Shown here piece after piece: positions 40,204-50,000 of a DNA stretch of 64,000 nt. The stretch's first letter is position 1. Every line of letters begins with the position of its first letter. Source of the DNA: Diplonema papillatum (Eukaryota; Euglenozoa; Diplonemea; Diplonemida; Diplonemidae); NCBI GenBank assembly GCA_030068145.1, contig JAPJBO010000022.1:521001-585000 (forward strand), read 5' to 3'. The notes beneath the pieces were generated by a model that was not told the DNA's origin, did not search any database, and saw nothing but the letters and a program-made list of their open reading frames with translations. The position numbers and the translations under genes are program-made.

Positions 40204-41130
40204 TCAGAGAAGGCTTGCCGACGCCCTCGCGGTGTTCCGGACGAGCGGAACCTCGGCCTCCGGAAGGTATCGCATTAGCGCACTCAGCGTCGTATGGCGC
40301 GACACACTTTGGATCACCTTCAGGTCGATCCCGCTTCTCAGGAGGTGAAACAGGGCGCCACGCCGGAGAGAATGGCCGGAGAGTGAAATGTTCGCGCGCT
40401 TCAGCGCGGTCACAACTCGTCGGAAAGGGAGGTCCGGGAACAGGAGGCGTCCCGGCGGAGTTTGCGACAACAGCGTCCGGAGCTCCTGGTCCTGGGCTGG
40501 AGGAAGAATCACTCCTGTCACCTGGCCGAGACGGAAAGGATCCGACTTCGAGCCCACCCAGTTCACCGCCCAGAAACCAGCACTTTCGGTGACGTGCTCT
40601 GCCTTTCTCGTCAGCACGTCGTCCACGCGGGCGGCACCCTGCCAGGCCAAAGCCAGCGCAACACGCACCCTGGGGTCCGCTTCCAGGGCAACGGCAAGAT
40701 GCAGCTCGTCCTTCGTCACCGGTACAGCCTGCTTCGACGGCTTCATCGCGCCGGCCCGTTTCAGAGACCTGACAAAGTCCCTGACGAGCTGGCTGTCGAC
40801 AGGCCGCCCCAACCGCTTCTCGGCCGACTGTACGTTGACGACGTACTGTACTGCCGAGGCCGCGCAGATGTCTCCACGAGAGAGCAAACGGGTCACGAAC
40901 AAGACCAGCGCCGTCGGGACATCGAGCTGCGAATCTGCCTCTGCATCCCAGTGACGTCGGAACTCCAGAAAGCGCCGGTACACGGAGTGGATCCCGCGTC
41001 GTGTGGACAGCGCCAGTGCATCCGCCACGTACGCGTTCGCAGTCCGGACAAGACGGTTCCGTTCGCCGGGTGAGAGAGGGGGCTCCGAGAGGAGGGGACG
41101 TCCGCATCGCCCCGAGACCGGAGGAGGGAA
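40204..41130 (-). CDS. Tyrosine recombinase (integrase) of the retroelement
   Basis: Catalyses site-specific integration of the circular DNA intermediate. The conserved part starts with a SAM-like N-terminal domain (NRLVRTANAYVADALAL, then RRGIHSVYRRFLEFRRHWD) and ends with the catalytic domain. The tetrad is complete: Arg in GAARVDDVL (about 40,628), HSLRRG (about 40,360-40,377), His in SRHTT and the Tyr nucleophile in ALMRYL (about 40,264-40,300). The frame is open up to 41,790 but overlaps the gag frame; there is no ATG near the domain start, so expression probably needs a ribosomal shift from gag, whose stop is at 41,145. The stop at 40,204 lies 10 bases before the RT frame opens. Lying upstream of RT is unusual for DIRS and Ngaro elements and recalls VIPER and TATE. 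Confidence 0.85.
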   Translation of the reverse strand, partial: FPPPVSGRCGRPLLSEPPLSPGERNRLVRTANAYVADALALSTRRGIHSVYRRFLEFRRHWDAEADSQLDVPTALVLFVTRLLSRGDICAASAVQYVVNVQSAEKRLGRPVDSQLVRDFVRSLKRAGAMKPSKQAVPVTKDELHLAVALEADPRVRVALALAWQGAARVDDVLTRKAEHVTESAGFWAVNWVGSKSDPFRLGQVTGVILPPAQDQELRTLLSQTPPGRLLFPDLPFRRVVTALKRANISLSGHSLRRGALFHLLRSGIDLKVIQSVSRHTTLSALMRYLPEAEVPLVRNTARASASLL

Positions 41131-41144
41131 GCGGTTCACGGCGT

Positions 41145-41800
41145 CTACTGCTTGGCCTTGCTCCTGGTTGCGTTCGTCCGCTGAGGGGCCTGGGGAGCGT
41201 CGGGGGGAAGAGCTTCGCCCGAGTGTCGGGTGCGGGGCCTCGGGCTGCGCTTCCTGGGCGGCTTCGAGGCGGGCTGCTCCTCGGCTTTCTGTAGAGCCTG
41301 GAAGACGCTCCGTAGAAACGGAGGAAACCCGGCCTCGTGCTGATGCCGGTGCTGGAGGCTGCCTGCAAGAGACCAACCGGCTTTCAGAGCTGTCTTCAGG
41401 ACCATCATCCGGTGAACGGTGTCCCTTCCCAGCTGGACGAGGGCATCGGGGTCGGTGGTGTCGTCCATTAGCCGCATGATGGTTGTGACGTGGTTGGTGA
41501 GATGTTGGGCGTCGTTGGCGACGCTCGGGATGGCATCGAGGATGTCGGCGAAAAAGTCGCGGATGTGCACCAGGGCCAGCGACTTCTCGATGGGGCTGAG
41601 GCCGACCCAGAGCTGGGGGTCGAGGAGCTCTGGCCCGGGGGAGAGGAGCGTGGGGGAGCCTTGGACCAACCCGCCCTCCCCCAGCGAAGGCGGGCCCTCC
41701 GGAAAATCCGGAAGGGGTTGGGAAGACCCGGCGTAGGGCTGGGGGGCATAGATGGAAACATAAAACCCAAAACCCAAGGCCACCAGACACCTAGTATTTG
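41145..41800 (-). CDS. Gag-like ORF of the tyrosine-recombinase retroelement
   Basis: Reads LSPIEKSLALVHIRDFFADI, DAIPSVANDAQHLTNHVTTI and a basic C-terminus (KPPRKRSPRPRTRHSG, TRSKAKQ), the usual build of a nucleic-acid-binding structural protein: helical core plus Arg/Lys/Pro tail. The frame extends to 41,984 without an ATG, so the true start is unknown and may lie across an insertion boundary. A 23-bp direct repeat (41,754-41,776, also 45,137-45,159) sits inside the early part of this frame. No zinc knuckle is seen. Confidence 0.6.
41754..41776 (-). repeat. 23-bp direct repeat, copy bordering gag
   Basis: On the minus strand TTTTGGGTTTTATGTTTCC preceded by TGGG. The same 23 bp occurs at 45,137-45,159, same strand, just below the upstream gag-like ORF. 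The two copies enclose about 3.36 kb of SINE, minisatellite and inverted retroelement DNA. Confidence 0.75.
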
Positions 41801-42064
41801 GTGGGCCAGCCACTACTGGGCGGCTGGTCCTTTTTCCCGATCGAATATACACACCTCCGAATCTAAACGGGCGAAAGCCGGCTTTTCTTTGCACCTTCCA
41901 AAAAAGAGGGGGGGATCCGGGGGGCACCGCCCCCGGCCGAACGGTACGGTACAGCGACACAGATCGTGCGGTGAAAAACCTCAAGCTTCACGGATTTCCA
42001 AGGGAATCTGTGAAGCTTTACGAACCTTCTCACACTCGTAGTTTCGAGTCCCCCACCAACGAGT

Positions 42065-42536
42065 TTAACTAGTGCGTAACCAGTCTGTAACCACTGTAAC
42101 CAGCATGTAACCACTGTAACCGAGTGTAACCAGTCTGTAACCGGGATGTAACCGCTGTAACCAGCATGTAACCACTGTAACCGAGTGTAACCAGTCTGTA
42201 ACCGGGATGTAACCGCTGTAACCACTTGTAACCAGCATGTAACCACTGTAACCGAGAGTAACCAGTCTGTAACCGGGATGTAACCGCTGTAACTGTAACC
42301 AGCATGTAACCGTAACCGGTGTAACCAGTCTGTAACCGGGATGTAACCGCTGTAACCACTTGTAACCAGCATGTAACCACTGTAACCGAGTGTAACCAGT
42401 CTGTAACCGGGATGTAACCGCTGTAACCACTTGTAACCAGCATGTAACCACTGTAACCGGGTGTAACCAGTCTGTAACCGGGATGTAACCGCTGTAACCA
42501 CTTGTAACCAGCATGTAACCACTGTAACCGGGTCAG
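42065..42536. repeat. TGTAACC higher-order minisatellite (~71-bp units)
   Basis: Submonomers of 9-12 bp all end in TGTAACC with short variable leaders (CAG, GTC, GGGA, CGC, CACT, CAGCA). They are ordered into a ~71-bp higher-order unit repeated about 6.5 times. Long minus-strand frames through this array are repeat artefacts. Confidence 0.85.
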
Positions 42537-43236
42537 TCAAATTTGGCTGGTTACATTGAGGGTACACTGTTTTTCAGTCAAATTTGGCTGGTTACATTGA
42601 GGTTACACTGTTTTTCAGTCAAATTTAGCTGATTACCTTGAGGGTACACTGTTTTCAGTCAAATTTGGCTGGTTACATTGAGGTTACACTGTTTTTGACT
42701 CGGATTCTGCTGGTTACATTGAGGTTACACTGTTTTTCAGTCAAATTTGGCTGGTTACCTTGAGGTTACACTGTTTTTCAGTAAAATTTGAATGTTTTTC
42801 AGTCGAATTCGGCCGGTTACATTGAGGATACACTGTTTTTCTGTCAAATTTGGCTGGTTACATTGAGGGTACACTGTTTTTCAGTCAAATTAGGCTGGTT
42901 ACATTGAGGTTACACTGTTTTTCAGTAAAATTTGAATGTTTTTCAGTCGAATTCGGCCGGTTACATTGAGGGTACACTGTTTTTCAGTCAAATTTGGCTG
43001 GTTACATTGAGGGTACACTGTTTTTCAGTCAAATTTGGCTGGTTACATTGAGGGCACACTGTTTTTCAGTCAAATTAGGCTGGTTACATTGAGGTTACAC
43101 TGTTTTTCAGTCAAATTTGAATGTTTTTCAGTCAAATTAGGCTGGTTACATTGAGGTTACACTGTTTTTGAGTCGGATTCTGCTGGTTACATTGAGGTTA
43201 CACTGTTTTTCAGTCAAATTTGGCTGGGTACATTGA
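42537..43236. repeat. 41-42-bp minisatellite, ~17 units
   Basis: Unit: TTTTTCAGTCAAATTTGGCT then GGTTACATTGAGGGTACACTG, with variants (ATTAGGCTGG, GAATTCGGCC, TTGAATG). It abuts the preceding array directly. Its GGTTAC is the reverse complement of the GTAACC core of the first array, so the two arrays share a motif in opposite orientation. Confidence 0.85.
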
Positions 43237-43978
43237 GGGCAGTTGCGTTTCCGCGTTGGTGTTGTTGCTTCGCTTTTGGACTCCTTCTTCGACTTTGCAC
43301 GGTCCCAACGTCCTGGTCTGCCCTTGGCACGTCTTGCGCTCAGTCTGCGCAGTTCGTCTCTCCTGCTTGACTTCATGCTTCCATCGAGCCTGCTTGCGCT
43401 CCCATCCCGACGGGTATTGCGTCTGCGGTCGAAAACTGCCATTCAGTGTTGCAGCTTTGCGGAGCTCCGGCTCGCACCTTGTCGCCGGCCTTCTTCGCCG
43501 TCTGCTCTTGTGCGGCGGCTTCGTAGGCGCGCATCACAGCTTCAAACGGCTGGTTTGCTATTTGTGGTCTCTTGTTGAGTCTGGCCATGTTCCCGCCTCC
43601 GAGAGACGTCAGGACGTTGACTTGCATCTCAAGCGCCGGGTGCATCGGCGTCTGCACGATACTCGTCAGCCGTCGCATCGCGCTCTTCATCGCGTACGAT
43701 TTCGAGGTCGCCGAGTCCCGATACTCGGCTGTCGCTCGTCTCTGAACCTCATCCATCGCGCGATTCGAAAGAGCATCGGCGTCGATATTCTGCTCGCGCG
43801 GCACGTGCTCCAACTTGATGTCGGTGCCTTTCTGCCGCAGTTCCGCCACCTCTGCCTGCGCCCTCGTCTTGTACGGTCGCCGAGCTTCGGAACAGCGCGC
43901 GTTTCCTGTCATCTGGTCAACGACAACTCCGCTGTCCCCCCGAACAACCAGCTCTCCGCTCAGCCCTGGCTGGTCCGC
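43237..43978 (-). pseudogene. Inverted 3' fragment of the 47-kb non-LTR element (RNase H end)
   Basis: Reverse-complement match to about 50,462-51,222 of the intact element. The frame 43,373-43,981 (minus) gives the RNase H C-terminal half: QPGLSGELVVRGDSGVVV and VPREQNIDADALSNRAMDE, with scattered replacements (Leu to Val, Ile to Thr). A frameshift separates this from the last coding part (43,243-43,370). The homology breaks at 43,978 within the codon region for QPGLSGE and at 43,237 inside the minisatellite unit. 5' truncation, opposite orientation and divergence indicate an independent older insertion. Confidence 0.8.
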
Positions 43979-44261
43979 CAACGCAGCTACCTCATCGCCT
44001 GGGCAGCAGCCGAAAGCTCAAAGCACCCCTTCCGCGGGTGCTCGATCACAAGTTGCCCCGGCTGCCAAAGCATCTACCGCGTCGCAGCCCATCGCCACCC
44101 TAAGAAGCACCCCTTCCGCGGGTGCTCGTTCACGAGTTACCCCAGCCGCCAACGCAGCTACGTCGTCGCCTGCCATCACTGCTCAATCAAGACCTGCCCC
44201 TTCTCGGCCAAGAGGGTCCATATCAGCCTCTGCAGCGCCGTCTGCCGTAGCAGCTCCATAG
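43979..44261 (+). CDS. Ala/Ser/Pro-rich reading frame fused to the retroelement breakpoint
   Basis: A plus frame, continuous with the antisense of the inverted fragment, reads NAATSSPGQQPKAQ, STPSAGARSQVAPAAKAST and again STPSAGARSRVTPAANAAT, then a Pro/Ser/Ala tail ending AAP. Two ~117-bp DNA repeats underlie it (AGCACCCCTTCCGCGGGTGC at about 44,021 and 44,107). It could be the remnant of a low-complexity host protein into which the fragment inserted. No ATG of its own is seen after the breakpoint, so it is not a confident gene. Confidence 0.3.
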
Positions 44262-44599
44262 CAGCCTGCATCTGCTTCGCCTATTCTGCTCCCTGTTGTT
44301 ACGGCTTCAGCGAAATTTCATTTTTTTGGTAAAAACAAAGACGGCTTGCTTGCTAGGACTTTTCACTTTGGTTCTCACCCTGACCTGGAACTGGGGAAAA
44401 CTGAAAGCACAGCTTCGGAGTTTCTTTCCTTGTCTTGCCATTCGGGACGTTGTCCGCAAGCATACTCTGCGTCTGATGATAGATAATGTTGAATATTCCG
44501 GCTATCCCATACGAGTTGAAGGTTCGGAGGGGTAACTTGCGGGGAATGATTGTATTTTGATATTCCCGCAAATATATGCCACATACTGTAATATATTGT

Positions 44600-44945
44600 A
44601 TAGTCCGAGACTAGAGGTATGCTAATAGCTCTATCGAGCCAACCCCACTTTTTAGGGGGTCTGCGGGCGAAGCCCGGGGGCACTTTTTTATAGTGTCGTT
44701 TCGTAAAGGGTCTCCTTAGGAAGTTTTCCCCCCTTGGAACTGGTACCGTAATGGCAGAGTGAACGGTGCACGTCTTCGGGGCTTGAAGACCCCGGTTCGA
44801 ACCCGGCCGAGGACACTTTTCCGGTCGATAATGATTTTTCGGGGTTTGTTGGTTTTCAGGTCTAATGTGCCCTTTACTTTAACTGCTGCCTCTAGTCTCG
44901 CTGGGCGCCGGTCTTTACCGGCGCAAATGTACTTTTCGGGACAAC
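44600..44945 (+). mobile_element. Modular SINE-like element, array-free copy
   Basis: Module A: GAGACTAGAGGTATGCTAAT to GGGGGCACTTTTTTATAG (44,606-44,694). tRNA-like head at 44,752-44,822 (TGGCAGAGTGAACGG ... GGTTCGAACCC). Body: GACACTTTTCCGGTCGATAA, then GGGGTTTGTTGGTTTTCAGG. Module D: CTTTAACTGCTGCCTCTAGT to GCGCCGGTCTTTACCGGCGC (44,875-44,925). No 16-bp array between body and module D, so this copy shows the likely ancestral arrangement. Confidence 0.7.
44752..44822 (+). other. tRNA-like SINE head
   Basis: A-box-like TGGCAGAGTGAACGG and perfect B box GGTTCGAACCC about 40 bases apart, followed by GGCCGAGGACACTTTTCC. The ends do not form an acceptor stem, so it is not called as a tRNA gene. 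Confidence 0.6.
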
Positions 44946-45136
44946 CACTAGAAGCACTGGGTTTCCGAAGATCAACGCGAAAAAACGCCGAAGGCGTACC
45001 TTGGCGTACCGTACCGTCCGGCCGGGGGGCTTGGCCCCCCGGACCCCCCATTCTTCAAACTTTCACAAAATCCGTGAGGTGGGCCTCGAATTCTTCTAAG
45101 TACAAACGCTGGTGTCCTGGACAAGCCACCCCCCCA

Positions 45137-45159
45137 GGAAACATAAAACCCAAAACCCA
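45137..45159 (-). repeat. 23-bp direct repeat, distal copy
   Basis: Identical to 41,754-41,776 (minus strand TTTTGGGTTTTATGTTTCC). It lies 13 bp beyond the stop codon of the gag-like ORF that ends at 45,172. Confidence 0.75.
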
Positions 45160-45171
45160 GACGGGCCAGAT

Positions 45172-45987
45172 TCAGTTTCCACCCCTGGCGGGAGGAGCCC
45201 GGCAGCAGGACAGCCTGGGGTACCCGAGAGACGTCGATAAGAGGCGGTGGTGGCGGGAGCTGGCCTGCGAGCGGCCCCTGACGGGGCGCTGGGCAGGGAC
45301 AGGAGGCGCGTCGCGTGCGGGGTGAGTCGTCGCCGCGGGGACAGGCCCAGGCCGCGGCGAGTCGCGCGTCGGGAGAGCCGCCATCACCAATTCGGTGAGG
45401 CGCTCGACCTGCCGGTGCAGGCGGTCCATGCGGTCTGAGACGCCGCCTCGGCTGCCCTCGGTGGAGCCGCAGTACGCGTGGTCGTCCCGGCTGCCCCCGG
45501 CGGAGTTGCATTCCCTCAGATCGTTGTCATCTGGGCTGAGGAGATCGTCGCTCTCGGCGAAGGAGACGCGTCGCGCGGCTGGGGGAGATGGGCCGAACAA
45601 TGCAGCGGTGGTCGAGTCGTCAGCGGGAGAAACGGTCGCGGGGAGCGGCATGTGCCCCGGCGTCTGCGGCGGGGGCGTGGCCTTCGGAGACGAGCGGAGC
45701 AGGTCCGCGAACTCGTCCGCGGTGGCGGACGGAGCCGACGCGACCGCCAGCCACGCGAGGACCCACTGGGCCACGCCTTCCGGGGGCGCCTCCTCGTCCG
45801 TGTACCCCAAGGCGCCCAGAAGGCGCCTCAGCCCCGCCTCCGCGGTCCCCTCGATGTCGCGTGCGACCTTGAGTACCGCCGCGAGTCGGCGGTTGTTTGC
45901 GGTGAATGAAAGAAGGGACGGGACATCAGTCCCGACTACCCTCTTCACCCAACTCACCGCGCCCGACCTGTCGAGTTGCTTCGGCAT
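45172..45987 (-). CDS. Upstream gag-like ORF (coiled-coil/low-complexity)
   Basis: 271 aa from the ATG at 45,987; the frame is open to 46,311 but the longer part is Cys-rich and repeat-like, and this ATG follows A-rich leader sequence. Residues 1-95 are helical (SGAVSWVKRVVGTDVPSLLS, RDIEGTAEAGLRRLLGALGY). A Pro/Ser/Asp-rich middle follows (SFAESDDLLSPDDNDLRECN), then a short coiled coil (DRMDRLHRQVERLTELVMAAL) and a Pro/Arg-rich tail. This is typical of ORF1 or gag proteins. Same strand as the YR element 3.4 kb downstream; the shared 23-bp repeat and the shared 19-bp TTTTTGTTGAACGCTTACG at the far ends suggest that both belong to one interrupted element, but a separate truncated relative is possible. 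Confidence 0.5.
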   Translation of the reverse strand: MPKQLDRSGAVSWVKRVVGTDVPSLLSFTANNRRLAAVLKVARDIEGTAEAGLRRLLGALGYTDEEAPPEGVAQWVLAWLAVASAPSATADEFADLLRSSPKATPPPQTPGHMPLPATVSPADDSTTAALFGPSPPAARRVSFAESDDLLSPDDNDLRECNSAGGSRDDHAYCGSTEGSRGGVSDRMDRLHRQVERLTELVMAALPTRDSPRPGPVPAATTHPARDAPPVPAQRPVRGRSQASSRHHRLLSTSLGYPRLSCCRAPPARGGN

Positions 45988-46005
45988 TTTTGTTGAACGC
46001 TTACG

Positions 46006-47060
46006 GGCGGTTTTGTGTTTCTTGGAGCCCTGCGCCGCAGGCGCGGAAATTTGACGGTCGCACTTACAGCTAAACAGATGGACTTCTGCAGCCGGCGAAC
46101 ACGTTGGCTGTTCGCAGGCTGCAGAAGGTTTTCGTCCTGCACAACGCCCCTGCATTGCATTGCCTGCCACGGTGGAACATTGTGAACAGAATGAGCAAAT
46201 ATAATGTGATAGCCCCAGTACGGGAAAGATACTCAGCCAAAATACCTGCGCCGCAGGCGCGGAAAATCTTTGCGCATTTTCTGGCCAGCCAGCTAAGTAC
46301 GAATATTGCAAAACAGTTTACCAAGAAAGAAATTTCTGCCGGTGGCTTCTGATACGAGAAGATTCCATCAGGTTTCTGCCACGAGAAATTTCCACCGATG
46401 GGTTCCGGAGCAAAAGATTTCCACCAATAATTTCTGTGTTAGAAAAGTTTTCCGCCAAGTTTCCCGTGAAAGAAATTTCCGCCGGTGGTTTCTGCCATAT
46501 GAAAATTTCCATCAGTTTTCTGTCGTGAAAATTTCCACCAACAGTCATAGATGGCCGTTATATAACGTTATTATAACGTTATTTTCGTTGCATGATACCG
46601 TTGTAGGGAGAAATCTGTAGGGGAGACCCCTCGCAAACTTTCTTTTCTCCTGTGGTGAGTGAAATCGCGCGTTTTCAGCCGTTTTGAGCCAAATCCGGTA
46701 GTGTTTGGCCCTCGGTGCTCAAAGATCCGTGAAGAAAACCCCTCCTGTGAACGCTCCAGTCAAGCACCGTCGGCTAAAAAAACGGAAGTCGAAGGTACTA
46801 CCAAAATAGGCCAAAATCTGAGAAAATCGGCCAAGCTTGACCAAAAACTGCCAAATATGGCCAGAAATCTGGACACAAGGGTAAAAATGGCCGAAATCTG
46901 GAAAAATCGGCAAAAAATGGCCAAAATCTGCAAAAATGGCCAAGCTTGGGGTGGCCATGGTCATCGGGTCGACGGGGAGGATCACAAATTATCATGGGCT
47001 GTCATGTGATCTGTTGTGATTCCGTGTGATTTTTGTGTGACATGACTCCGTCGTCCGGTC
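46006..47060. repeat. Two degenerate short-period repeat tracts
   Basis: 46,325-46,545: imperfect ~28-35-bp units built on GAAATTTCYRCCGGTGGTTTCTG-type words (GAAATTTCCACC, GAAAATTTCCATCAG). 46,560-46,585 is a TTATAACG double palindrome. 46,800-46,945: 19-23-bp units of the GGCCAAAATCTGGAAAAATC type. No gene. This forms the 5' flank of the non-LTR element at 47.1 kb, and the GGCCAAAAT tract could be its 5' UTR. Confidence 0.55.
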
Positions 47061-47096
47061 GTGGAGGTCAAGCCGATACCAACGCTTGTCGTCCGA

Positions 47097-50000
47097 ATGA
47101 ATCTGGAAAGGTTCCAGGACCGGCAAAGAACAATGGTGGGGCCGGCGGCTTTTCCTAGAAGAATGCCAAACCTGAGCGAGGAAGATGAGAGATCGCTCGC
47201 CGAGGAGACGCTGGCAAAGACGAGAGATAAGCTTGCGCGGGCCTTGGCCAGGAAGGCGGTGGAGGAGACGTGGAGACTGGCGTCGGGACCTGCGGAGGAG
47301 TATCTGGCGAGAAGGTCCGAGAAGTTGGAGAAGAAGTTTACAGGCCGGACGAGAGAAACGAAGATCCAAAGTCGACCAACCGCAGCACCGCAGGGGAGAC
47401 GAACCGGAGTGGCGGCCAGCGTAGAAGAACGCTCAACCTCACGTCTCCTGAGGCAACTGCAGGCCATTGCCGCCGACGGGGAGAACGGACCGGCCAGCAT
47501 GCAAACCGATCGGATGAGAAAGCGACGATGGGAGAAAGCAAAAAGGATAGGAACACGCCTTATGGCTGAAGGGCCGTACAAGGAAGTATGGGGGAGACCA
47601 AGCCCACCTGTAGGGGCGGACCTCATGCACATGATGGAAGGCCTGATAGGATGTCAGGGTAAACTCGCCGAGAAGGTGAGAGACGCGCGCGTACGAGAAT
47701 GGCGAGACCGCATGCAGCTAGCGGTTAAGACGAGACCCGGGCGGATTTTCTCATGGCTGAAGCAGGAAGACAGGAAACAGGTGAATTTCATCAAAGACGA
47801 GGATGGGAATGTTACATGGAACCCGGAAGAGATGGACAGGATCCTACGTGGGCCAAACGCGTGGGGGGGAGTTTTTCAGAGACACTTCCGGAACTCGGCG
47901 CCGCGATGGGATGACTTCAAGGAGCAGTTTGAGGCATCTATCAAACGGACAGAACCGGTTGCACTTGCGCCGATAACGAAGGGAGATCTCTTGAAAACTC
48001 TTACCAAGCTGGGCAAGGAAACGGCACCGGGGGCAGAAGGCTGGCGAGTCCACGAATTGGCGGCGCTGCCAGATGAAGCGATTGAGCGATTCGCGCAATT
48101 GTTTAGGATAGTCGAAGAGACTGGCCGTTGGCCTCGGACACTTCTGACGGCGTTGATAACTCTCATACCAAAGAATGAGGGAGAGACGGGACCGATGAAC
48201 TTGCGCCCAATCTCGGTGACAAGTGCTGTCTACCGACTCTGGGCGGCGACGCGGCTTCGGATGCTGGGCGAGTGGGTCTGCCAATGGATACCCGATGGAG
48301 TACGCGGGGCGGTGCCTCTGAGAGGGGCGGACGACGTCATGTTCGAAGTAGCATTGCGGATCGAGCATGCAATCGAGTGCGGACGGCCTTTGTATGGGCT
48401 GTCCGTAGACTACGAGAAGTGCTTCGATCGCCTCCCTCACATGGGAATCGACAAAGGGGTCCTGAGAGCGCTAAGAGGAGTATACTCTGCCATCAGGAGA
48501 CACTTTAAAACCGCGGGCGGAATAGGGGAAGCCTTCAACGCAGCAAACGGCATTTTGCAGGGGTGTCCCTTGAGTGTCTTGCTGCTGAATGCGCTTGTTG
48601 CAGTATGGATCCGAGCGGTAGAGGTACTCGGAAGCGAGGAAGAAGTTGTACGTGCATTGGCCTTCCTGGACGACACCCAGGCCATGACGAGCGACAAGAA
48701 ACAGTTCAAAGCGGCCACACAGACAACAACACGATTCGCGAATGCGGCAGACTTGGGAGTCGGAGCCGCCAAGTCCTACTGGTACACAACGTGTGAAAGC
48801 CGTGAGAGGGCGGTGAAAGTGCAAGGGAAGACGATAGAGAGACAGCAGGCTTTCGACGTGTTGGGGACGATGCTTTCGGTAAGTCAAGGATCGCCGAAGC
48901 CGAGCAAGCGCATAAAGGGGCGACACGAAAAGGCACAAGCCATCGCCCGCCGGGCTCGACACCTCCCCGTACCGATGGAAGAAAGGGAGCGATACGTGGC
49001 CGCTGCAGCAACGACCAAAGCGCTGTATGGAACCGCCGTGTGGCAGCCACCTAAGAAGTACGTTCAAGCTTTGATGAGAGCAACAATGGCGGGGATCTGG
49101 TCCGGAAGCCCACGCCGGAACGGCGCAATAGTGCTGAATGTGTTGTGCCGCGGACACCGGCTGGACCCGGCTTCTGTCGTTTTGCATCGGCGGCTGCTCA
49201 CGCTCGGGCAGCAATTAGGCAGACGACCACGACTCAGGCGATTGGCAGAGGAGGTACGAGCAATAAGGCGCGAAAGAGAGGAGCGCGGAGAAATCAACGC
49301 GAAGAAGAAGGGGCCGGTAGCCCTGTTCCAGGAGGCTGTCGAAGAGGTAGGCTGGACGTGGACTGAGCTTGGACGTCTACGAGACCCGGCGCAACCGGAG
49401 GAATGGAACCTCTTCTGCGACACCGACGCAGAAGACAGGGGCGCAAAGAGGCGGGCGGCAGTTGCGAGAGACGAGTTTCAGCACGCGGTGAGGGAGGCCG
49501 TCCGCACCAGCAGATATGCGAAGATCGTGCGAGGACAATTCGAGGGGATTATCCACGGCATCGACGGTCCGGCGACACGACGATTGTTGACGGAAGGAGG
49601 GCTGACCGGATACCAGCAAGGGCTGGTGCGCGCAGTCATCACTAACGCTGTTTTGACGGGAAAGCGGCTTGGGCACGATGTCTGCAAGTACTGCGACGCG
49701 GGGGTACCGGAAGACGAGCACCACATGTGGTGGGACTGCACGAGGTGGACAGCAATCAGGAATGAGTACCCGCACCTCGTCGCCAGTCTTCCGAACATGC
49801 CGAAATGTCTCGCTCTCTGTGGCGTCGTGCCGAAACAGGCGCAACACGACCAAGCGGCGGACATGGCAGGGTCGATTCAGCTAATGTGTGCGCGCATTCT
49901 GCTCGACCGACAGAAGGTGGAAGGATTAGTTGAGAAGGATTGTCGGAGAAAGGAGTTTTCTGTCGACACCTACCCGTGGGGATGGTGCCCGAAACCACCG

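Noticed and set aside
39956-41368. 470-codon minus-strand open frame over the retroelement
   Set aside because: It overlaps the recombinase frame, which has the full catalytic tetrad. The 470-codon frame is Arg/Pro/Ser-rich shadow sequence of GC-rich DNA.
41863-42567. 234-codon minus-strand frame (VTDWL, GYSGYIP repeats)
   Set aside because: It is a translation of the TGTAACC minisatellite, which is open in more than one frame.
46206-46320. N-terminal extension of the upstream gag-like ORF to 46,311
   Set aside because: Cys-rich and repeat-like sequence; the ATG at 45,987 follows an A-rich leader and starts the helical gag-like region.
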